Source: Salinibacterium sp. PAMC 21357
GTDB lineage: Bacteria; Actinomycetota; Actinomycetes; Actinomycetales; Microbacteriaceae
NCBI RefSeq assembly: GCF_000247645.1
Contig: NZ_AHWA01000006.1
Span: 186,001-250,000, forward strand
Length of the DNA stretch: 64,000 nt
Reading direction: 5' to 3'
Both the position numbers and the translations under genes were made by a program. Positions 25,104 through 34,273 of this stretch are shown in pieces (position 1 is the first letter of the stretch; the number at the start of each line of letters is the position of its first letter). Under the pieces are notes generated by a model. It saw only the letters and a list, made by a program, of their open reading frames with translations. It had not been told where the DNA came from and made no database searches.

Positions 25104-25506
25104 GCTAGTAGCAATGCTCGCCGACGTGCGAGCAGCAACCGCCGAAATTCGCGCCACAACCCGCGAAACGCAGGAACGCGCCAAGCGAGAACGCGAAGAA
25201 TCCGAAGAAGCCAGCGGAGACATCGAAAGCGAACGCCGCAACGGTGACCACGGCAAAGCGTGGCAAGTTTTGCAATCGCGAATCGACATGAGTCAAACCA
25301 CCGTCAGCGACATCATTTCGGGCGTTGACCACTCGACCGAGGCACGAGAAGTGCGCAAGCAGATCGGGCAGTCCCTCGCGGTTGCTCGGGAACTCTTCCG
25401 CGAAGGCTTAGAAGAAGACGACTCCGAATTTCAGCGCGTGCAAGAAGCGCAAGACCAGCTCGCTAAGACAGTCGCCCAACTGCGTGAGCTCAGACTGGAG
25501 ATTTAG
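25093..25506 (+). CDS. Coiled-coil protein of the type VII locus
   Basis: A 137-residue highly charged helical protein. It has a Glu/Arg-rich coiled coil (TRETQERAKREREE) in the first third and helical repeats to the end (EAQDQLAKTVAQLRELRLEI). No membrane segment or signal is seen and no family is recognised. The start at GTG 25093 is chosen because the Gly-codon run of the previous gene supplies GGAGGAGG 8 bases upstream; an in-frame GTG at 25054 is possible but less well placed. It overlaps the end of the preceding gene by 11 bases. By position it might be a chaperone or an ESX substrate. Confidence 0.62.
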   Translation: MDSELVAMLADVRAATAEIRATTRETQERAKREREESEEASGDIESERRNGDHGKAWQVLQSRIDMSQTTVSDIISGVDHSTEAREVRKQIGQSLAVARELFREGLEEDDSEFQRVQEAQDQLAKTVAQLRELRLEI

Positions 25507-25509
25507 CCC

Positions 25510-26895
25510 GTGCAGGCTGCCACCGCCGAACGGCGCAAGTTTGTTGTGCTCACCGGCGATCGCCGCATCGACGCTGCGCTTCCCTTCGACGATACTCTCG
25601 GCGAGGCGATGCGCGGTCTCAACATCGTGCTCGAGCCCGCCCGCCATGTGGTTGTGGAACGGGGTGGCATCGAGGTGCAGCTCTCGACGCTCGGCGAAGA
25701 TCTCAGCGATGGCGGCGTGTATTCCGTCATCGACCTCTTCCACGTCGGAGCCGCCGAATCATTAGTGCGCGCGGAACGCGGCAACACTAGAGACGACAAA
25801 GGCGCAGTGTGGTGGATGCTCGGTGCTGTAGCCGCAGCATTCTCCGGCATCGTGCTACTCGACAACGGCGGCGCCAGCGAGTTCGCGGGCGTAGCGCAGC
25901 GAGTCATTGCCGCCACCGTGCTCGGCGGCGGAGCGGCCGCATCCGCCGTGGTCTGGGCGATGCGTCGCCCACGAGACGCGAGTGTTGAAGCCGTGCGGAT
26001 GATCGCCCCCCTCGTCATGGCCTTCGCCGCCGGTGTGGCAATTTTTCCCACCCATGTCGAATCAGGAAAACACCTCGGAGTGGTCATCGGTCTGATCTGT
26101 GCCGGCGTGCTCGCCACTCTTCTCACCGCCGCCGTCTCAGAACCTCGACTACGCAGTGCAGCCAGTACTGCGGCGCTAGTGCTGCTCGTGCTCTCCGCGA
26201 TCTGGGGTGCAACGCTGATGCTCGGCTGGGATGCCACGGCCGCCGCCGCCATCTCGGCAGGGATCGTGGCACCAGGGCTTCGAATTCTGCCGACAACCCT
26301 GCTCAACGTTGAGGCTGGCTACCACATCGAGTACAAACACTTCATGAGCAGCCGCTGGACGGTGCGGGGAGCTATCCCCGAATCACCCGGACAGATCGCG
26401 GTAGCTGACATCCGAGAAATCGTTGACGCATCCTGGACACGACTTCTTGTCGGCGCCGTGCTCCTCAGCGGAACCGCGGCAGTTTTTGCTCCCCTCGCGC
26501 TTTCTCGCCTCGCTATCGATGACCCCTTCGTATTCGGTGGCTCGGTGGGATTAGCCAGTGCGCTCATCATCGCCCTCGTTCTCACACCCCGGCACTACAC
26601 CAACCCGGTATTGCGCTGGACTCCTCGAGCCGCAGCAGCAGTGCTGATAGTGGCGGTCACCGTCGCATTCTCGACTACCTTAGACGGCCCCGCCCTCGTG
26701 ATTGTCGCTGGGGCGCTGCTCGCCGTCGGCGTTGCCGCCGCCATAATCGTGATCCCGATCGGTCGCGGTGCTCAATCACTCGTCTGGTCACGACTGGCCG
26801 ACGTCATTGAATGGATCGCGGTGGCGGCAGCATTTCCCGCCGCGCTGCTCGCCGCCGATATCCTGACCGCGCTTCGGGGGATGATGGCCTCATGA
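25510..26895 (+). CDS. Second, divergent EccD-like membrane protein
   Basis: A 461-residue protein with the EccD architecture. A ubiquitin-like N-terminal domain (KFVVLTGDRRIDAALPFDDTL, about residues 8-80), a linker containing SVIDLFHVGAAESLV, and about 10-11 membrane helices follow. A cytosolic loop between helices (about residues 270-310) carries NVEAGYHIEYKHFMSS, which is absent from the first eccD. It has little sequence in common with the gene at 17910, so it is not a recent duplicate. The GTG start is 3 bases after the previous stop. It could pair with the other EccD in the membrane complex or take the place of EccE, which I do not find. Confidence 0.72.
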   Translation: MQAATAERRKFVVLTGDRRIDAALPFDDTLGEAMRGLNIVLEPARHVVVERGGIEVQLSTLGEDLSDGGVYSVIDLFHVGAAESLVRAERGNTRDDKGAVWWMLGAVAAAFSGIVLLDNGGASEFAGVAQRVIAATVLGGGAAASAVVWAMRRPRDASVEAVRMIAPLVMAFAAGVAIFPTHVESGKHLGVVIGLICAGVLATLLTAAVSEPRLRSAASTAALVLLVLSAIWGATLMLGWDATAAAAISAGIVAPGLRILPTTLLNVEAGYHIEYKHFMSSRWTVRGAIPESPGQIAVADIREIVDASWTRLLVGAVLLSGTAAVFAPLALSRLAIDDPFVFGGSVGLASALIIALVLTPRHYTNPVLRWTPRAAAAVLIVAVTVAFSTTLDGPALVIVAGALLAVGVAAAIIVIPIGRGAQSLVWSRLADVIEWIAVAAAFPAALLAADILTALRGMMAS

Positions 26896-28160
26896 GTGAA
26901 GCTGTTTGTTGGAACTGCAACCAGATGCTGCGTGCCGGCTCGGCTCAGTGTCTGTGGTGCGGGGTTGCCCAGCGGCAAGCCCAACCAGCGCACGCGGTGA
27001 TCTCGCCGTTCGCTCAAGCAGCGGTGCCTGTTCTCGACCCAGCGACTCCGAGCGCGGTGCACCCCGTGCAGACCACGCCTGTGATTCCGCACATCGCTCA
27101 CGCCAGTGCACTGGGGGAGGCGTTTCATGGAGCCGCCGCCAGCACTGGTGCCCAAGTGATGGCATTCACAATCGACGTTGTTGCCGTGACGACGGTATCC
27201 GGGCTCGTTTTGCTACTCACCGGCTCCCCAATTTTCGCCCTGATCGCCATCGTCGAACTTGCGGTCGCGCTCTGGGTGCTCGAAGCGCGCACCGGCCTCA
27301 CCATCGGCAACGCCCTTCTGCGGCTCCGGGTGTCACGGGATGATTCACCATACTCACCCGGGGTTGGCCGCTCCTTTGTGCGCCGCTTTGTGACACAGAT
27401 AGGGTTTCTCGCCGGCGGCGTCGGAGCCTGGATCGTTGTCGCCTCCGGTGCTTGGAATTCGCGAGTCCGAGCGCGCAGTTGGGCTGATGTTGCCGCGCGA
27501 ACCGTCATGGTTTCCGTTCCGAAGCGAGCGCGACCGCAGCTCACCTCAGGCCTCGTCGAGTTGCAAACAGCGCGACAAAATTCCCCCGGCCTGCAAAGCT
27601 ACGCCGAAGCAGAAACACCCATAGCGCTGGCAGTGCCGCAAGTTATCAGCACCCTCGTTCGCCCCCAAGAGCCGGGAGAGAACTCGATCAGTCAGTCCTA
27701 CACGGGAGTGCCGCAGGGCGGATTCGCTGCCACGCCCCTGCAAGCAGCGCCCGTGAGCCAGCAAGAGCCAGCATCCACTGGCGCGGGGCTGAGCCTGCCA
27801 GAGACTGCAGACGGCACCGTCTTGCTCGTGTTCGATACCGGCCAGCGCGAGCAGTTCGCGGCCCCCGTCGCCGTCAACCTGGGGCGCAACCCCGTGCACA
27901 CAGAGGCGACAGATCAGCTCGTGATCGTGCAAGACCACGAGTCGACAGTGTCAAAGACGCATTTGCGGGTTGAGCACTCCCGCGGTCGAACCTGGGTAAC
28001 CGACTACGGCTCCACCAACGGAACAGAATTGTTGGGCGATGAGGGCGAAGTCACGACGCTCGAACCCGGAAATCGGGTGCTCCTCGATGAGGGCGTTCGC
28101 GTTCGCATGGGAAATCGCGCATTCACCATAAGCCTCTTGCTCGGTAGGGAATCTTCATAA
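26892..28160 (+). CDS. Zinc-ribbon/RDD membrane protein with C-terminal FHA domain
   Basis: A 422-residue protein. The N-terminus has a short zinc ribbon (CWNC...CLWC, residues 6-29). A central RDD-family domain (about residues 95-210) has two or three membrane helices and Arg and Asp residues typical of the family (ARTGLTIGNALLRLRVSRDD, GRSFVRRF). After a Pro/Gln-rich linker comes an FHA domain with LGRNPVHTEATDQL, STVSKTHLRVE and DYGSTNGTELL. FHA domains bind phosphothreonine, so a Ser/Thr kinase may regulate the secretion apparatus. The ATG at 26892 overlaps the EccD-like stop, and the stop overlaps the eccC start by one base. Confidence 0.85.
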   Translation: MSEAVCWNCNQMLRAGSAQCLWCGVAQRQAQPAHAVISPFAQAAVPVLDPATPSAVHPVQTTPVIPHIAHASALGEAFHGAAASTGAQVMAFTIDVVAVTTVSGLVLLLTGSPIFALIAIVELAVALWVLEARTGLTIGNALLRLRVSRDDSPYSPGVGRSFVRRFVTQIGFLAGGVGAWIVVASGAWNSRVRARSWADVAARTVMVSVPKRARPQLTSGLVELQTARQNSPGLQSYAEAETPIALAVPQVISTLVRPQEPGENSISQSYTGVPQGGFAATPLQAAPVSQQEPASTGAGLSLPETADGTVLLVFDTGQREQFAAPVAVNLGRNPVHTEATDQLVIVQDHESTVSKTHLRVEHSRGRTWVTDYGSTNGTELLGDEGEVTTLEPGNRVLLDEGVRVRMGNRAFTISLLLGRESS

Positions 28161-31100
28161 TGGCCGGTACTCGACTAGCTCCTCCTCGCGTTCCTGCAGG
28201 CAAGATCGCGCTTCAAGCACCACCCGAACTTGCTCCCGGCGACGGCGGCGGTGGGCTCATCAGCTCGATGCTTCCCATGCTCGGCAGTGTGGGCGCCATC
28301 GTCATGGCTGTCACCAGCTCGGGCGCCACCGGCCTCATTACCGGCGGCATGTTCCTCGTCTCATCGGTCGGCTTCGTCGCCGTCAACGGGTGGAGACAGC
28401 GTTCCCAACGGCAATCCGCGATCCTTTCCGCACGTCGGGAATACCTCGCCTACCTCGTCGAGCTTCGTCAGACGATCCGGGTCGCGGGAAAGCAGCAACG
28501 TCGTGCAGCGAACTGGCTAAATCCTGCCCCGGCCGCGCTTCCCTTCCTTGCCGAAGAACGCACACGGGTGTGGGAACGGTCCACCGACGACAACGACTTT
28601 CTGCTCACGCGGGTCGGCACTAACGATCAAGCGCTGTGCGTTCAGCTAGAAGCGCCCGAGCTGCCGCCGCTGGCCCAACTCGATCCGGTAGCGGCATCCG
28701 CAGCTCATAGGTTCATGCTCAGCCACGAGATTCAGAAGCACCTGCCGCTGGCAACCTCGTTGCGAGATTTTGCCCGCTTCGAAATCACCGGTGACGAAGA
28801 AGAGGCTCGCTCCCTCGTTCGGTCGATGCTGCTGCACGCCACAACGATGCATCACCCCGACGACCTTCACGTCGCGATCGTTGCCGATGACGCCGTCTTG
28901 AGTCACTGGGAATGGGCCAAATGGCTGCCGCACACGCACTCGCGATATGTCAACGACGGTCTCGGTGCTGCGCGAATGATTGGCTCGAACGTGGCCGAGA
29001 TTCACGACATGTTGCCGCCCGACCTCAAAGAACGACCCCGATTCGGTCGGGATGCGGAACGCAAAACCCCTCACATCATCATCGTCACCGATGGTGCCCG
29101 CATTCCCTCTTCTGATGCGATCATCACTGACGACGGTGTGCAAGGGGTCACCGTCATCGACTTGCCAGCGCGGTGGGGCGAGCTCGAGAACCCAAGCATG
29201 ATGCGGATCGCTCTCACCCCGGCGACCCCTACCGATGAGGCGACGGGCGAGCTCATCACGTTGCAGGGCTTGTCACTTCCTTTTGTGGCGGATGCCGTAT
29301 CCATCGTCGAAGCGGAAGCCACAGCCCGTCGGCTGATGCCCTTGCACACCGGCGCGGCCATCACCGCGGCGGCGGGCACTACGAGCACTAAGCAACTGGA
29401 GCTCGTCGATCTACTGGCGCTTCCGGACGTCAGCGAAATCGACTTTGCCGTTTCGTGGCAGGGGCGGCTTGAGCGGGATCGCCTCCGAGTTCCCATCGGT
29501 CAAGCCACTGATGGCTCGCCGATTGTGCTCGATATCAAGGAGTCAGCACAGCAGGGCATGGGCCCGCACGGTCTCATAATCGGGGCGACCGGTTCCGGAA
29601 AATCAGAAGTACTCAGAACACTAGTTCTGTCCTTGGCACTCACTCATTCTCCTGATCAGCTGAACTTTGTACTGATTGACTTTAAGGGTGGTGCCACCTT
29701 CGCGGGCATGGCCGAGATGCCGCACGTTTCTGCCATCATCACCAACTTGGGCGAAGAACTCACCCTCGTCGACCGCATGCAGGATGCACTACACGGTGAA
29801 ATGACGCGTCGCCAGGAGCTTCTGCGGTCCGCGGGAAACTTCGTCAACGTCTCGGAGTATGAGAAAGCCCGCCGTGAGGGGCGCACCGATCTCGCACCGT
29901 TGCCAGCACTGCTGATCGTGGCCGACGAATTCTCCGAACTGTTGGCCGCGAAACCAGAATTCGCCGACACCTTTGTAGCAATCGGTCGACTCGGCCGATC
30001 ACTGCAAGTTCACCTTTTGCTCTCCTCGCAGCGACTGGAAGAGGGCAAGCTTCGCGGGCTCGACTCGCACCTCTCGTACCGAATTGGTTTGCGCACGTTC
30101 TCGGCCGCAGAGTCGAGAACGGTGCTGGGCGTGCCCGATGCTTACACACTCCCGACTAGCCCCGGAGTGGGATTCTTGAAGTCCGACACCGAAACGATGA
30201 CCCAGTTTCGAGCGGCGTATGTCTCCGCGCCGCCCAAAAAGCGCAAGCGTGCGGCGACTGCGCAGTCCAGCGGCGGCGACGCCTCCGCCGATGTCGAATT
30301 GTTCACTGCGGCGCCCGTGTGGAAAGCCAAAGTTAACGAAGTCGAAATGGTGATGGAGCAGGATCTCGCGCCAGAGCTCGAAGAGAAGCGCAGCACCTTC
30401 GAGATAGCAGTCGCTCGCATGACCGGAGTGGGCTCGCCGGCACATCAGGTATGGCTGCCGCCGCTAGAAGTTCCCGCACCCCTGGATGAACTGATGCCTG
30501 ACCTGAGGATTGACCCTGTGCTCGGGCTGATCTCTGCGCATTGGCGACAGGGTGACTCGCTCACCATTCCTCTCGGAATCGTCGATATCCCGCTCGAACA
30601 ACGCCGAGAGAGTCTTACGGTCTCGCTCGGAGGCTCAGCCGGGCACGCCGTCATTATCGGTGGCCCGATGAGCGGAAAGAGCACCCTGGCGCGCACGATG
30701 CTGGTGTCGCTCTCGCTCGCCAACACCCCGCTTGAAGTTCAGTTTTACGTCATCGATTTTGGCGGCGGCAGCTTCTCCGGGCTCACCAAGTACCCCCACA
30801 TCAGTGGTGTCGCGACGCGATCAGAACCAGACGTTGTGCGCCGGATGGTCGCCGAAGTCACGAGCATCGTCAACGCCCGCGAGGTGTTCTTTCGGCAGCA
30901 CGGCATCGACTCAATCCAGACCTATCGGCAACGACGTGCTGAGGGGCGAGTCGATGACGGTTACGGTGACATCTTCCTCATCGTTGACGGCTGGGCGACG
31001 CTGCGCTCCGAGTTCGAGAGCCTTGAGCCACAAATCCAAGCAATCGCGGCCCGAGGACTCACCTTTGGTGTGCACGTTGTCATCACGGCCGGGCGCTGGC

Positions 31101-32128
31101 TTGACGTTCGCGCCAACATCAAAGACCTCTTCGGTACCCGCATTGAGCTGCGGCTTGGCGACGCCTCGGACTCTGAGATCGATCGCAAAGCGGCAGCGAA
31201 CGTGCCGATCAGTGCTCCCGGTCGCGGACTTAGCCCGCGCAAACTGCACATGCTCACGGCGCTTCCTCGCGTCGACGGCTCCGGTGACGCCACAACACTC
31301 GCGGCTGGCATCGAAGATCTGGTAGCTAAAGTCACCGCGGCGTGGCCGGGAGCCCAAGGACCCAAATTGCGGCTGCTGCCAGAGCGCATCACCCTCGATG
31401 AGGTTCGGGCGATCGCACCCCCTGACTCCAGAGAAATTCTGCTCGGAGTCGACGAAGCAAACATCGCAGCTTTCGGCATCGACCCGATGGCAGAATCGCA
31501 TCTCTTCCTCTACGGCGATGCCGATTCCGGCAAGTCATCAATGTTGCGGGCCTACGCGCATGAAATTATGCGGCTCTACGGCCCCAAGCAGGCGAAGATT
31601 TTTGTCATCGACTACCGCCGTGCCCTGCTGGGAGAAGTTCCCGCAGAGTACCTGGGGGCGTACCTGACCGCCCACGACATGGCGATGAGTGGTGTCGCTG
31701 AACTGGCCGCGTTCTTCCAGAGTCGCATTCCGGGCCCCGATGTCACGGCCGAACAATTGCGTTCACGATCCTGGTGGCAAGGGGCGGAAGGGTTCATCCT
31801 GATCGACGACTACGACCTCGTCGCGACCTCACAGGGCAACCCGCTCGCCGTGCTAGCGCCGCTGCTTGCCCAAGCAAGCGACCTCGGGCTGCACATCGTC
31901 ATGACTCGCCGCACCGGTGGTGCCGGACGAGCAGCCTACGATCCGATCATCCAGCGACTCACCGACCTCGGCACCACCGGAATTCTGCTCAGCGGCAGCC
32001 CCGAAGAAGGCCAGCTGATCGGCAAGGTCAAGGCGATGCCCGCGATTGCCGGACGAGCCCAAATTGTGAGCCGCGACCGAGGGTTGATCAGCGCGCAACT
32101 CGCCTACGTGGAACCGACCTACAGCTAG
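28160..32128 (+). CDS. eccC: Type VII secretion motor ATPase EccC
   Basis: A 1322-residue FtsK/SpoIIIE-family ATPase, the motor and substrate receptor of ESX systems, here as one chain. Two N-terminal membrane helices lie at about residues 33-75. Three ATPase domains follow: Walker A GATGSGKSE near residue 475 with Walker B LLIVADEFSE; GGPMSGKST near 835 with IFLIVDGW; and GDADSGKSS near 1118 with FILIDDYD. The Walker B Glu is present only in domain 1, as is usual, since domains 2 and 3 are mainly regulatory and substrate-binding. It is the last gene of the plus-strand operon and is convergent with the YeiH-like gene, overlapping its end by 4 bases. Confidence 0.95.
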   Translation: MAGTRLAPPRVPAGKIALQAPPELAPGDGGGGLISSMLPMLGSVGAIVMAVTSSGATGLITGGMFLVSSVGFVAVNGWRQRSQRQSAILSARREYLAYLVELRQTIRVAGKQQRRAANWLNPAPAALPFLAEERTRVWERSTDDNDFLLTRVGTNDQALCVQLEAPELPPLAQLDPVAASAAHRFMLSHEIQKHLPLATSLRDFARFEITGDEEEARSLVRSMLLHATTMHHPDDLHVAIVADDAVLSHWEWAKWLPHTHSRYVNDGLGAARMIGSNVAEIHDMLPPDLKERPRFGRDAERKTPHIIIVTDGARIPSSDAIITDDGVQGVTVIDLPARWGELENPSMMRIALTPATPTDEATGELITLQGLSLPFVADAVSIVEAEATARRLMPLHTGAAITAAAGTTSTKQLELVDLLALPDVSEIDFAVSWQGRLERDRLRVPIGQATDGSPIVLDIKESAQQGMGPHGLIIGATGSGKSEVLRTLVLSLALTHSPDQLNFVLIDFKGGATFAGMAEMPHVSAIITNLGEELTLVDRMQDALHGEMTRRQELLRSAGNFVNVSEYEKARREGRTDLAPLPALLIVADEFSELLAAKPEFADTFVAIGRLGRSLQVHLLLSSQRLEEGKLRGLDSHLSYRIGLRTFSAAESRTVLGVPDAYTLPTSPGVGFLKSDTETMTQFRAAYVSAPPKKRKRAATAQSSGGDASADVELFTAAPVWKAKVNEVEMVMEQDLAPELEEKRSTFEIAVARMTGVGSPAHQVWLPPLEVPAPLDELMPDLRIDPVLGLISAHWRQGDSLTIPLGIVDIPLEQRRESLTVSLGGSAGHAVIIGGPMSGKSTLARTMLVSLSLANTPLEVQFYVIDFGGGSFSGLTKYPHISGVATRSEPDVVRRMVAEVTSIVNAREVFFRQHGIDSIQTYRQRRAEGRVDDGYGDIFLIVDGWATLRSEFESLEPQIQAIAARGLTFGVHVVITAGRWLDVRANIKDLFGTRIELRLGDASDSEIDRKAAANVPISAPGRGLSPRKLHMLTALPRVDGSGDATTLAAGIEDLVAKVTAAWPGAQGPKLRLLPERITLDEVRAIAPPDSREILLGVDEANIAAFGIDPMAESHLFLYGDADSGKSSMLRAYAHEIMRLYGPKQAKIFVIDYRRALLGEVPAEYLGAYLTAHDMAMSGVAELAAFFQSRIPGPDVTAEQLRSRSWWQGAEGFILIDDYDLVATSQGNPLAVLAPLLAQASDLGLHIVMTRRTGGAGRAAYDPIIQRLTDLGTTGILLSGSPEEGQLIGKVKAMPAIAGRAQIVSRDRGLISAQLAYVEPTYS

Positions 32129-33258
32129 CCGAGGGCGGCAACTCCGGCGGCGCGGGCAATCTCGACCGCGCCGAGTGACAGCAGCGCGATGACCGCCCAC
32201 GAGATGAGGGCGACAACGAGCGCGCGACCACCGGTGCGGATGAGATTGCCGATGCTGATGGAGGCACCGAGACCGAAGAGGGCCATGCCCAAAACGAGCT
32301 CTTGGCCGTAAGACGCAACCTCCAGAAAGCTATCGGAGAGCGGCACGAACGTGCGCACCAGCACCGCAGCGAGGAACCCCACGACGAACAGCGGAAGGAT
32401 GGCGGGGCGCTTCGCTGGCTTCGGGGAAGCGGAACCAGCCCCTAATGTGCCGGCCTCCGTCGTTTCTGCGAGCGCCATTCCCGCCTCTGACGTGCCGGCG
32501 GCGTCCGCAGCCGAAGCCGCCGCCCTACGATCACTGCGAGCAACAACGACCCCTGCGAGGGCCACCATGGGGGCCAACATCGCCACCCGGGTGAGCTTGA
32601 CGACAACCGCAACAGCGAGGGCGGTGGCCCCAGCGATCTGAGCGGTGGCAACGACCTGGCCGACATCGTGCACACTCGCGCCCACCCACATCCCGAACTC
32701 GGCAGTATCAAGCCCGAGGAGGGGGCGCAGAGCGGGCAACAGGGCGATAGCGAGAGTTCCGCACAGAGTGACAAGCGCGACCGGTGTGGCCGTGTCTGAG
32801 TCCTTAGCGCGCGTCATTCCCGCCATTGCGCCGATGGCCGAGGCGCCACAGATGGAGAATCCGGCAGCGATCAGCATCGGCTGCTGACCGGGGAGGCGCA
32901 GCATTCGCCCCAAGCCCCACGTGAAGAAGAACGTGATCACGACGATCAGCACAATCATGCCCAGCACCAACCAGCCCAGCTCCGCTATATTCACGAGACT
33001 CAACTTGAAGCCGAGCAAAACGACACCGATACGCAGCAGACGGCGGGCAGCAATAGCGAGCCCCGGCTTCACTTCAGAGCGCACAGCACTACGCCACGGC
33101 AGTGCACTAAACAGGATGCCCAACACGACACACGCGGTAAGCGTGGGGATTGCGGGAATCAGAAAACTGATCAGCAGAGCGAGACCAAAAGCACCAAGTG
33201 CGAGACCAAGTCCAGGAGAAATGCGACGGAAGGTGGTCTGCTCTTGGGGGTTATTCAC
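32125..33258 (-). CDS. YeiH/UPF0324-family membrane transporter (putative sulfate exporter)
   Basis: A 377-residue protein with about ten membrane helices. It starts with a basic N-terminus and ISPGLGLALGAFGLALLISF, and has the family features RRLLRIGVVLLGFKLSL and FSICGASAIGAMAG and, later, GASVHDVGQVVATAQIAG. Members of this family are annotated as putative sulfate or taurine exporters; direct evidence is thin. There is an insert rich in Ala, Ser and Glu in a loop near residue 260. The start overlaps the end of the MarR-family gene by 8 bases, so the two form an operon and the MarR protein probably controls it. Confidence 0.87.
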   Translation of the reverse strand: MNNPQEQTTFRRISPGLGLALGAFGLALLISFLIPAIPTLTACVVLGILFSALPWRSAVRSEVKPGLAIAARRLLRIGVVLLGFKLSLVNIAELGWLVLGMIVLIVVITFFFTWGLGRMLRLPGQQPMLIAAGFSICGASAIGAMAGMTRAKDSDTATPVALVTLCGTLAIALLPALRPLLGLDTAEFGMWVGASVHDVGQVVATAQIAGATALAVAVVVKLTRVAMLAPMVALAGVVVARSDRRAAASAADAAGTSEAGMALAETTEAGTLGAGSASPKPAKRPAILPLFVVGFLAAVLVRTFVPLSDSFLEVASYGQELVLGMALFGLGASISIGNLIRTGGRALVVALISWAVIALLSLGAVEIARAAGVAALG

Positions 33259-33742
33259 CGTCGAGGCTCAACTTTCTGAGCAAGCCGCTCAATCGTTCTT
33301 GTTCGCCAGCAGACATTCGCGAAAGCAGCGCCGTTTCATCATGCACCAAGGATGTGATCGCTTCGTCCACCCGCTCACGACCGCTTGCCGTCATCAGCAC
33401 AATTACACCGCGGCCATCATTAGGGTCAGTGCGGCGCTCAACTAAACCACGAATCACCATGCGATCAATACGGTTCGTCATGGTGCCACTAGAAACCATT
33501 GTTTGTTGAACCAAAGCGGTTGGGCTCAACTGGTACGGCGCCCCCGCCTTGCGCAGAGCCGAAAGCACATCGAACTCCCACGGCTCAACACCCGCGACCG
33601 CGAAGGCAGACCGACGGGCACGCTCCAAATGCTTCGCCAACCGACCAACCCGACTCAAAACATGCAGAGGCGCAAAGTCGAGATCGGGGCGCTCGCGCGA
33701 CCACGCCTCGACAATTCGGTCGACTTCGTCGCGTTGGGGCAT
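33251..33742 (-). CDS. MarR-family transcriptional regulator
   Basis: A 163-residue winged-helix regulator. The central part PWEFDVLSALRKAGAPYQLSPTALV and SSGTMTNRIDRMVIRGLVER, followed by the DPNDGRGVIVLMT wing, is typical MarR. I place the start at MPQRDEVDRIV (33742), which gives a normal family length; a longer reading frame to 33835 has an unlikely Cys/Trp-rich beginning. It is first in a two-gene operon with the YeiH-like transporter and is divergent from the tRNA-Gln gene. Confidence 0.92.
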   Translation of the reverse strand: MPQRDEVDRIVEAWSRERPDLDFAPLHVLSRVGRLAKHLERARRSAFAVAGVEPWEFDVLSALRKAGAPYQLSPTALVQQTMVSSGTMTNRIDRMVIRGLVERRTDPNDGRGVIVLMTASGRERVDEAITSLVHDETALLSRMSAGEQERLSGLLRKLSLDGE

Positions 33743-33891
33743 CCGGTTATTATCCCAGTTTCGACACGCGGATGTGTGCAAATAGGCCACCCAGAAGGGG
33801 CAAGTAAACGTGTGTGAAGGCTCCGAATTGGGCAAGGTGCACGACAGAGGCCCAATGATCTGGCAGAATTGGTTAGCGCCTTCGGGTGCGG

Positions 33892-33963
33892 TCCGCTTTG
33901 GTGTAATGGCAGCACGGCAGCCTTTGGAGCTGTCCAGTCTAGGTTCGAATCCTAGAGGCGGAG
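33892..33963 (+). tRNA. tRNA-Gln (anticodon TTG)
   Basis: A 72-nt cloverleaf can be drawn by hand. The acceptor stem is TCCGCTT/AGGCGGA with discriminator G, the D arm contains TGGTGTAATGGCAGCA, the anticodon stem is GCAGC/GCTGT with loop CTTTGGA and anticodon TTG, and the T arm is CTAGG-TTCGAAT-CCTAG. CCA is not encoded. It lies between the MarR gene and the glmU region, and an intrinsic terminator follows about 70 bp later. Confidence 0.95.
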
Positions 33964-34033
33964 CTTTGAGGGGTTCTGGAAACCCCAGCGCTCCTATAGT
34001 CGAAATCCTTTCCGAAGGGCTTCAGCGCAAAGA

Positions 34034-34072
34034 AAAAGCCGGAACCGACTTCACGTCGAGGTTCCGGCTTTT
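34034..34072 (+). terminator. Intrinsic terminator downstream of tRNA-Gln
   Basis: AAAAGCCGGAACC and GGTTCCGGCTTTT form a perfect 13-bp stem around a 13-nt loop that can extend through GAC/GTC, followed by TTTT-CAC-TTTTT. It is symmetric enough to act on both strands. The stretch from here to the lipoprotein gene at 34274 shows nothing else. Confidence 0.88.
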
Positions 34073-34273
34073 CACTTTTTCAGGCCAGTCGCGCGACCTT
34101 TGGCGTTTGGTAGGTCGAGGACGGTGCATCCGGCTACTTCAGAGCTTACGTTTGGTTTTTGCGCGACCTGCGCTGAACCCTGAGTTGGGGGCTAGCTGAC
34201 GTCTGATTGCCGCTGTAATCTCTGGATGATTCCTGACTCGCCAACCGCATAAATCCGAGAGGCTTTGCCGCCA

